A stretch of 64,000 bases of DNA from assembly GCA_950295325.1 (NCBI GenBank), contig OX485804.1:34970001-35034000 (forward strand), given 5' to 3'. This DNA comes from Polytrichum commune (Eukaryota > Streptophyta > Polytrichopsida > Polytrichales > Polytrichaceae). Positions 57,189 through 64,000 of the stretch are shown here, one piece after another (the first letter of the stretch is position 1; each line of letters begins with the position of its first letter). Under the pieces are notes generated by a model. That model saw nothing but the letters and a program-made list of their open reading frames with translations, searched no databases and had not been told where the DNA came from. A program made the position numbers and the translations under genes.

Positions 57189-58252
57189 GGGCCGCTTCAC
57201 ACTATGGCCGAAGGTCAAGAGGTCGTCGATTTCCACCAATCATATTGCAAGAAACCAAGAATTCAGCCTCTCGACCCTTCACACTAAGGGCCGTTTCACA
57301 CTATGGCTGTCGAAGTCGAGAGGTCGTGGGATTGAAAGGCCAAACTTTGGTGAGAGTCCAAATAAATGGGCTGAAAATAATAGCCAATAAAATATAGTAA
57401 TTGGAGCCTTCAGTTGGGCACAGTGTGAAGCCTCCAAAGGTCAAGCCCAAAGTCAAAACCTTTGGCCATGAACTGTCAGAACCTTTCAACTTGGACGGCC
57501 ATAGTGTGAAGCCTCCAAAGGCCAAGCCCAAAGTCCAAAGGAAGAAGGAGCATCCCACTTTATTCCCTGCCCAAAAACAACCCCTCCAATCTAGCGGCCA
57601 AGATCTTGTCAATGATTGATTTTTTTAGTGAAAAAAAACTGATGGCCTCTCGACCATAGTTTGGGTTTCCATTCCCGTCTGACCCAAACTTCCTTTGAGA
57701 GTCCGTCGATTTCTTCAAAAAATAATCATTTCAAATTGCGATGGCCTTTGGTGTGAAGGGTCGAGAGGGTCGAGAGGCCGAACTCTTGGTTTCTTGCAAT
57801 ATGGTTGGTGGAAATCAACAACCTCTTGATCTTTGGCCATAGTGTGAAGTGCCCCTAAGGTCAAAGTACAAAGGTTGTCGCAATTTAAAATGCCTACATG
57901 GCAGTACTTTTTGACCAAGGCAATACTCTCGAAGAATTTTGGATCGGACAAGAATGGAAACCCAAACTATGGTCGAGAGGCTGTCGATTTTTTTTCATAT
58001 AAATTTTAAAAACTGATAAGATCTTGGCCGTTAGATTGGAGGCGTTGTTTTGGGCAAGGAATAAAGTGGGATGCTCCTTCTTTCTTTGGGCTTCGGGCTT
58101 GGTCTTTGGAGGCTTCACACTATGTCCAATTGAAGGCTCCAATTCCTATATTTTATTGGCTATTTTCAACCCATTTCTTTAAACTCTCAATAAAGTTTGG
58201 CCATTGAATCCCATGGCCTCTCAACTTGGACCGCCATAGTGTGAAGCGGCCC
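57189..58252. mobile_element. PIF/Harbinger-like MITE with a nested sibling, TSD TAA
   Basis: Outer ends GGGCCGCTTCACACTATGG and ATAGTGTGAAGCGGCCC, flanked by TAA (57186-57188, 58253-58255). Removing the inner element and one TAA leaves 493 bp, the size of the uninterrupted relative at 36982-37475. The interior repeats TTTGGCC and CTCTCGACC motifs in both orientations. Confidence 0.88.
57288..57855. mobile_element. Nested PIF/Harbinger-like MITE (568 bp), TSD TAA
   Basis: Ends are GGGCCGTTTCACACTATGG and CCATAGTGTGAAGTGCCCC. TAA flanks both ends (57285-57287, 57856-57858). Host sequence is continuous across it (CCCTTCACAC before, GGTCAAAGTACAAAGG after). Confidence 0.85.
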
Positions 58253-58684
58253 TAAACAAAAAAATAAACAAACAAACACATTCTTATAAGCCTCATACAC
58301 TAGAGAAAGCTTGTTCATTACAACCATCCATTACGACTCATGGCGGAAAAATGGTATAAATAAATCATGCTGGTTGTCCACTAGAGGTTTTTGACTGCGT
58401 TTCTTGGACAATGGGTAACAAAAACCCTCCCAGTTGATAACTGTAATGATTTATTTATGCATTTCTCGCCATGAGTCACAATGGCCAAGTTGCAACAGAT
58501 GGTTGCAATGGACAAGTTTTTCTTCTAGTGGTCGACACCATCAGGTACTAATCACACAAGGAAATAAATACGCATGGGAGGAAAAAGGGATCGGAGACAA
58601 ACTTGGAGTGGAGAATGCACATACATACTATAGTTTGTCAATTTGCAACAACAACAAACATACTAACTATTTTTTGGTTGTCTT

Positions 58685-58841
58685 ACTCAGGAGTTCAAGT
58701 TTTACTAACGAAAGTTCAATAGGTTGTTCAAACATTATAAAATATAAATGACTTTGCTTGGGTAAATGATACATTCTCATTAAATAATTATAGCATTGGA
58801 TAACTCCGAGTAGTAACACACCCTCATTGGGATAATCAATG
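58685..58841. mobile_element. TA|CAC element, subfamily 1, truncated
   Basis: The right half is present (GAAAGTTCAATAGGTTGTTC in reverse, CATTGGGATAATCAATG at the end). The left end is missing or degraded near 58660-58690. Confidence 0.65.
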
Positions 58842-59290
58842 CAGCTATAAAACATTGGCTCAACAAAACAAAAATTCTCAGTCAAACTTGATGTCTCAAA
58901 ACATTTCATTGCATTTGATTGGGTAGCTCCTTAGCCAACACTTGTGGTTGGATGACAAATCTCAAGTGAAGGATACATTCACAATTCATTCAAAAGGATG
59001 TGGGCCTTACGTGCGGCTATAAGGGATTTGTGGTGTCTACATACTAAACTCATCCATTGCGAAGGTGAAAACACAATGATTTATATTCTAACATGCAAAT
59101 GATTATTGTAAGACAATTTGACACCAGTATTAAAGGCAAAGACTTCGAATTAGTCTAGTGTTGTCGAATTGGAATGAATCGACCCTCAATCTTGTAGGGG
59201 ATTGTTTTTTAACTGGACTCCCTTCATCCACGATGGATGAGTTTACGTAGATGCCAAAAATCCCAAGCCCTTACATGCTCACTCTTCTTG

Positions 59291-59995
59291 GTACTTGAGT
59301 GGTATAAGATATGTGGGTGTTATTTGGTTCATATTTTTAATGTTCTCCAACTTCTAACGCCTAGATTTGCACACAAAACTTGTGTTGCATTAGCAAATCT
59401 ACAATGAAGCATTAGGAAAAATTCTCAATTGAAAATGGAACCTCCCATGAGTTAGATATGGTTTCAATAGTGCACGTTAATTTGTTGATTTCTTAATTAA
59501 ATACATAAGTTCTCCCAATTGTGTTCAATATTGAATGTGGAGTAATTAATTAAATTTGAAAACATAGTCCAATTTCTTTTTAACATGTAGCTTTATGGTG
59601 TTTGTTCTTTGATGCTCACCTATCCACACAACAATCAACAAATGTAGGGTGTTTGATTAAGAGAAGTAGTTGAATAACACTGGAAAGTGTCTCATCCAGG
59701 TAGCAGTTGTGAAGCAAGAAGATTGTCATTTCAAGTTTCAGGATTTTGGTGTTGAGATGCAAAAGTTGCAAAAGTCCAAAGTGGAGATTCTCTATTTCTT
59801 TGAATGATCAGAGAGGTCCTCCCAATTGTATTGACTATTGAACCTAGACTGGTGTCTATATCTTGAGCTCATAGTCCAATTGCATCAAAACACTTGTTTT
59901 TCTAATGTTTGCTCTTAACTACAAGCATTTCCATAATCCCACTAAAAAATAGGCTTCCGACAAAGAATAGTGACCACATAAGACCCACATACCTT
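59291..59995. mobile_element. Two AGGTAxxTGGG-family copies in series (approximate)
   Basis: About 59291-59700 begins ATATGTGGGTGTTATTTGGT with AAAACTTGTGTTGCATTAGC inside and ends at TCATCCAGGTAG. About 59700-59995 ends ATAAGACCCACATACCTTAG and contains GACTATTGAACCTAGACTGG. Both match the family elsewhere. Confidence 0.62.
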
Positions 59996-60170
59996 AGAGT
60001 GCAAAATTATTGCATTAAGACATATCAAGACCACATATACTACACAAGTGATAAGCAAGTTCAACACTTTGGTACTGAAACACTGGTTTTTTGAGGTGAC
60101 ATATGGGATTTTATAAAGGTTCTATTTAATAGCAAAGCAACACATTGCACTTTGCATAAATATTGAATTA

Positions 60171-60500
60171 CACATATTATCCCAACTGGTGTGCGTATTA
60201 CTATTCAGAGTTGCGTGGTGCTGAAACCATTCCATAAGAATGTAAACTTCTACCAAGCAAAGTCACCGACGTTCTAAAATGTCCAAACAACCTATTGAGT
60301 TTTTGTTAGGAAAAAATTGAAATCCCGAGTAAGATGTTATTGCATTGCGTAACTCCCAATTAATAACATGCACTAAACAAAATGTCATGTTCACTAATTG
60401 CCAATATGATACTATTCATCAACATAAGTGATTTTTTAGGGTGTGTACGTATTTACATTATGACATTTGGCGTAGCACATTGGGGGACTTGAGATAATTA
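60171..60500. mobile_element. TA|CAC subfamily 1 copy joined to a subfamily 3 fragment
   Basis: CACATATTATCCCAACTGG follows TA. The right end stops at AATAACATGCACTAA near 60376. It continues directly as AATGTCATGTTCACTAATTG and GGCGTAGCACATTGGGGG, a piece of subfamily 3. The join looks like deletion or end-to-interior insertion. Confidence 0.7.
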
Positions 60501-60524
60501 GGGTTTAGGATTTAGGGTTATTTA

Positions 60525-61278
60525 ATTCCTAGTGGTCAGACCAAACTTTTTTTTTGCTAGCATGGCTATTCTTGATTCGATACGAGGACACACATTATTC
60601 ATTGTAACTGATGACCATGTCATGGTCCAATCACTACATTTGGTGAATGACATGTGTCACCATGCCATTACTTGTGATAGACACCCAATACCTACCTCAC
60701 TGCTACAACAACTCGGTAGGTTGGGTTCACATTACAACATGTGACACTATTTACTTTGTAATGATCATATCAAGCTTTTTTTTTTTTTTTTTTTTTGTTT
60801 GTTAACGTACTTAATCTTGATTCCATACAAGGAGGCAAACAATTGTCACGGTTAATGGGTCCACGTGTCATTGTGCCATTAGTTGTAGAGGCACCCAATA
60901 CCTACCTCGACACTACAAAAACTCGGTAGATTGGACATTGATTAGAGCACATGGCAAAGGCTCCTCACATCCATAATCTAGTTCCATCGAAATAGGACCA
61001 CATCTTGAGCATTGTGAGGGTTTTTGCAAGTCAAGGTCACATTGGACATTAATCTAAATCCCTACCCGCATGAGACTCTTCACCAAGGGATTCATACCCC
61101 TAACAAATGAACCACATGTAAAGAGGTCTCACTTTCGCCTTGAAGAATTCGATACAACTTTGACTCATACAATAAACTATGTATGGATGCTTCGCCTCGA
61201 TGCTCTCCCGCAAGAAATAAACCCACACAAGCATCATCATTCCAAGAACGGTACATTTGGATTTCATCCAAGTAGCTA
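60525..61278. repeat. Direct duplication with poly-T, gene-free
   Basis: A block ...TTTTTTTTTGCTAGCATGGC...GATTCGATACGAGG...ACACCCAATACCTACCTC...CAACTCGGTAGG (about 60545-60720) recurs in changed form at about 60777-60935, after a T run at 60777-60796. This is an old tandem duplication of about 230 bp. No gene recognised. Confidence 0.65.
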
Positions 61279-61637
61279 CACTAAATATCATATTTAGTGT
61301 CACCAATTCTAATCGCCTTGCTCAATAATAATTGTAAACCGCGGTAAAGTGTCACCAACACTAAATGTTCAACCCAACATTAGTTGTCATTCCTTGTAAA
61401 ATTATTTGGGGGGATTAGAGATTTACAACGTTGCAATTACTGTCACTTACCAAGTGGTTTTCCATCCAAATTTCAATCATCCATGACAATGTTTCATCAC
61501 AAATTGCTGACAAAAGAAGGTAGGGTTTTGGCCCATGGATGAACTCATCCATCACCCACAACAGTATTTGTTCCCTTATTCATAGAAAAGTGTCATCCAA
61601 AAAGTTACCATAGTCACATAAAATATCATATTTAGTG
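61279..61637. mobile_element. TA|CAC element, subfamily 2, diverged (359 bp)
   Basis: CACTAAATATCATATTTAG after CTA on the left; AAATATCATATTTAGTG on the right. GTGTCACC motifs and a GGGGGGATTAG stretch distinguish it from other copies. Confidence 0.7.
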
Positions 61638-61734
61638 CAATATTTTGCAAATTCGTTGCTTACAGAAAACTGTAAGGCAACTTTAAGATATCTCTAGTGG
61701 ATGACTATTCCAGAGGCTAAATAAATAAAGAACC

Positions 61735-61962
61735 AACATCAGGCGATCTATTTACGTGAATTTGAGTCCATTGGTCCTATCCTGCTCAAGAATCCTTTGG
61801 GTGCAGTGTGGGGTTTACTGCCTACCTTGCGGTGGGTGGGCTCTTGGCTTCTTACTTATCTAGTTAGTTTTTCCGTCTAGAGAGAAGATTTCACAGTGGG
61901 AATCGAACCGCCAACCACTCCATTTAGAAACAGGTACCTCTCCACTATCACCTGGATCATTA
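61735..61962 (-). mobile_element. tRNA-like SINE, best copy
   Basis: On the minus strand the A box TGATAGTGGAGAGGT (61950-61936) and B box GGTTCGATTCC (61909-61899) stand at tRNA-like spacing. They are followed by a unique body ending with CTCAAATTCACGT near 61735. The body is shared with 52100-52205 and the head with 36675-36858. Pol III-transcribed retrotransposon; it encodes no protein. Confidence 0.75.
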
Positions 61963-62705
61963 TATTCGGTAATTAGAGATTTTTTTCATGATTTTGAGAC
62001 TATTAAGGACGTTATTTTCGGAAAAAAAACAAGAAAAGCACAAAATATATTCAATGTGACTAAATAAAGCAATTTCCATGGGCGCACTAACCAATTTGGC
62101 ACAAATACATGTCATCACAATAAGAGATTGAACCAAATAATAAATAATTTGCATTTATTTTGAGACTTTCCAAAGTCTTTGAATAACAGATTTAGCAATC
62201 TAGTAGTTTAGGGTCATCTCAGACTGTTCCAGAGACTAAAAAGCTATGTACGGGGTTAAAAGTCAAACAACAAACAAAACATCTAGAGGCAATATTCGCA
62301 AATAGATACACATCCAAGGTCAAGGTTGGTAAAGCATCGTGAAATTTCTTTCCACTGTAGGGAAAAAATCAACCAATTTTTTTACAACAACAACAACTTG
62401 TCAAAGGCCTCATGTTTTGAGTTATCTCACATTTCATTTAAGCCAAGACGGTATCTTATCTTCACAAAAATTAGACTTGACCCTCTATGGCCTGAGATAA
62501 TTCTTTACTAAGTTCTCAAGGACCAGCTCTCTCCTCAGTCATCCAGGTGGGTGAGCTGGGGGTAATACAGCAAGAGTATGCGGAAAATAAAAATTTAAAA
62601 ATAAAAAATAAAAAATAAAATGTTATCATGAGATGTGAGAATTGAGAGCAATTATGTACCAGCTTAATAGCAACTTGCTCATCTGTTATGATATTTGTCG
62701 CTGCA

Positions 62706-62869
62706 ATTAGCATAACACACCTCGAACTTTGTCAAAAAAAGAAGGAAATATTTGTCCTCGGAGTATGAGCATGCCGGAAATTGCAAGAACGTTTTGGAAG
62801 TTGTCCAAGGATGACTTCTTGGAACACTCTCCAAACAAGCTTTCTTTTTGCCACAAAATAGGAGGAGCA
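62706..62869 (+). CDS. Candidate exon of an unidentified gene
   Basis: After an in-frame stop at CAATTAG, which could serve as an acceptor, a frame reads TPRTLSKKEGNIC, then MPEIARTFWKLSKDDF and HSPNKLSFCHKIGGA. It stops soon after; GCAT|gtatga at about 62869 could be a donor. The composition is protein-like and the following 1 kb leads to another exon candidate on the same strand. I recognise no family. Confidence 0.25.
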
Positions 62870-63000
62870 TGTATGAATCTTGCATGAAGAAACACGTAAG
62901 ATGAGTGCACCTATCATGAGTTGTGACGTATAATGGATTCTAACATATAGGTACAGTTCATATTCAAGTATGAAATGTAAATGTATGAAAGGACCATGTT

Positions 63001-63155
63001 CATAACACTACTAAGTGTTTAGCTCTCGTTTCGTGGGCCCTCGAAATATAACAGTGAGATGTTCGAAAAGCTACACCAGGAGACTCAAATTTAGACTGAA
63101 CTTCCAACATCTCACTATTATATTCTAGGGGCTCAAGTCGTTGAGTAATGTTATA
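63001..63155. mobile_element. CATAAC-ended fold-back, 155 bp
   Basis: CATAACACTACTAAGTG and GGGCCCTCGAAATATAACAG pair with CTATTATATTCTAGGGGCTC and GAGTAATGTTATA. It has the same length and arm content as 38509-38663. Confidence 0.7.
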
Positions 63156-63431
63156 GGTCATCTATGACTACCACTTCGAGGATTTAAATATATGTTCATC
63201 TTGACACCAAAAAGAGTAAGCTCAACTCTCATGTTCCCCATTTGGATTCGTTAATGTAATTTCTAATTTAGTTATCAAACCTCTCCATTATCCAAAACCT
63301 ATTTTGTCTCTATATTTGGTGCACTCATCGTATACAAAACTACTCTCAAACTACTAACAATACTTTCAACTCTACATGTACGGAATAAGCCAATTCTTTC
63401 CAAATTATTGATCGATTCCAAACCCCAAAGA

Positions 63432-63777
63432 CTACCCCAAGCTATCACATCTTCATTCGGCTGGGCCCTGCCCCTCCCACGCCTCCTTCACTGCCCAGTC
63501 TTCCTACCCGCACTTGTGTGGGAACTCTTCCTCGTTGGGAACCAATGTGACAATACATGATCACTTAAGCCATTCAACTCCTTTGGCATGCGAAGGAACT
63601 CCATCAATTAACTTGGGAATAATGAAAGTGATGTCAACTTGAATATTTGAAATGTTGTCACATGGGTTCCCAACGAGGAAGAGTTCCCACACTGGTGCAG
63701 GCAAAAAGACCGGGCAGTGAAGGAGGTGTGGGAGGGGTGGAACCCAGCCGAATGAAGATGTGATCTAACCTAGGGCC
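63432..63777. mobile_element. Long-inverted-repeat element (about 346 bp)
   Basis: The left arm (ATCACATCTTCATTCGGCTG ... GTGTGGGAACTCTTCCTCGT) and right arm (ACGAGGAAGAGTTCCCACAC ... AATGAAGATGTGATCTAACC) are inverted repeats of about 130 bp around a different, AT-rich loop. Same family as 45716-45965 and 46141-46457. Long arms suggest a Mutator-like MITE, but no clean 9-bp duplication was found. Confidence 0.8.
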
Positions 63778-63896
63778 TACAGACTTATCTACAAACGCAT
63801 CACCCAAGGAACCACTCCCAAGTTTTAGACCGAGGGGGTATTTGTGGCCAAGAATTTGTTGGGTTGGATGAGCTGTCTTATTTTCTTCCATTACAG

Positions 63897-64000
63897 ATTT
63901 TGATTGAGGCAACCAAGATTCAATACAAGATTGCGGACAAGTTGATTCGAGTCTGCTTCTCCCAATGTTTTGATCTGCATCAAGTTGCCAAGTTTTTTAT
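63897..64000 (+). CDS. Candidate exon running off the right edge
   Basis: A strong 3' splice site (pyrimidine-rich GTCTTATTTTCTTCCATTACAG, shown here as two parts: GTCTTATTTTC and TTCCATTACAG) ends at 63896. It is followed by an open frame to the window end reading ILIEATKIQYKIADK, then LIRVCFSQCFDLHQVAKFF. Amphipathic, protein-like and free of stops for 34 codons. Family not recognised; the rest lies beyond the window. Confidence 0.4.
   Translation, partial: MLIEATKIQYKIADKLIRVCFSQCFDLHQVAKFF

Noticed and set aside
57301-57612. Open frames of 70-105 codons in 57.1-58.1 kb on both strands
   Set aside because: They lie inside the inverted-repeat MITEs and read the same repeated motifs; no protein family.
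4300-61637. Calling the TA|CAC elements ordinary CACTA (En/Spm) transposons
   Set aside because: CACTA elements make 3-bp duplications. Here filled and empty sites (29650, 41551 versus 36634) support 2 bp, and several copies begin CATTG or CACCG rather than CACTA.

Overview
This is nuclear DNA from a land plant. Evidence: GT-AG introns, a plant-type mitochondrial ATP synthase epsilon gene, a plant-specific long coiled-coil protein gene of the At2g39300/At3g55060 type, a GDSL esterase exon of the CPRD49 type, and dense plant-style miniature transposons. The species cannot be named from the sequence. Long AT-rich gene-poor stretches suggest a mid-sized or large genome, possibly outside the well-studied flowering plants.

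Layout. 1-21 kb is the gene-bearing part. It holds the last exon of a GDSL esterase (939-1125, +), the two-exon ATP synthase epsilon gene (5247-6731, +) and a five-exon coiled-coil gene on the minus strand (20007 down to 14690; predicted 1101 aa). Three decayed pogo/Tigger-type transposase traces (4300-4854, 7905-8815, 10764-11365) lie among them. The last 1.3 kb has candidate exons of an unidentified + strand gene that runs off the window (63897-64000, perhaps also 62706-62869). I recognise no intact gene from 21 to 62.7 kb.

The remainder is layered DNA-transposon debris, and several families can be delimited by their ends and target-site duplications (TSDs). (i) A TA|CAC...GTG|TA group with at least four subfamilies, often at CTAG sites. 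(ii) PIF/Harbinger-like elements with GGGCC...TTCACAC ends and TAA/TTA TSDs. (iii) hAT-like elements with CARTGTCCGGGGAGA ends, one with a perfect 8-bp TSD. (iv) Elements ending in AGGTAxxTGGG. (v) Elements ending in a CCTCTCATTCATCCAACAT motif, linked to GA/CT microsatellites. (vi) Small fold-backs ending in CATAACATTA. (vii) A long-inverted-repeat family, one copy inside a 667-bp palindrome. (viii) A tRNA-like SINE with A and B boxes. No LTR retrotransposon coding sequence was recognised, which is unusual for 64 kb of gene-poor plant DNA.

The most notable structures are a base-perfect 133-bp inverted repeat (41046-41441), a same-family nested insertion with a matching empty-site copy 20 kb away, two different TA|CAC families inserted at the same position of a hAT-like host repeat, and about 300-bp tandem repeats inside introns of both complete genes. 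Element boundaries were found by eye; those called approximate may be off by tens of bases.
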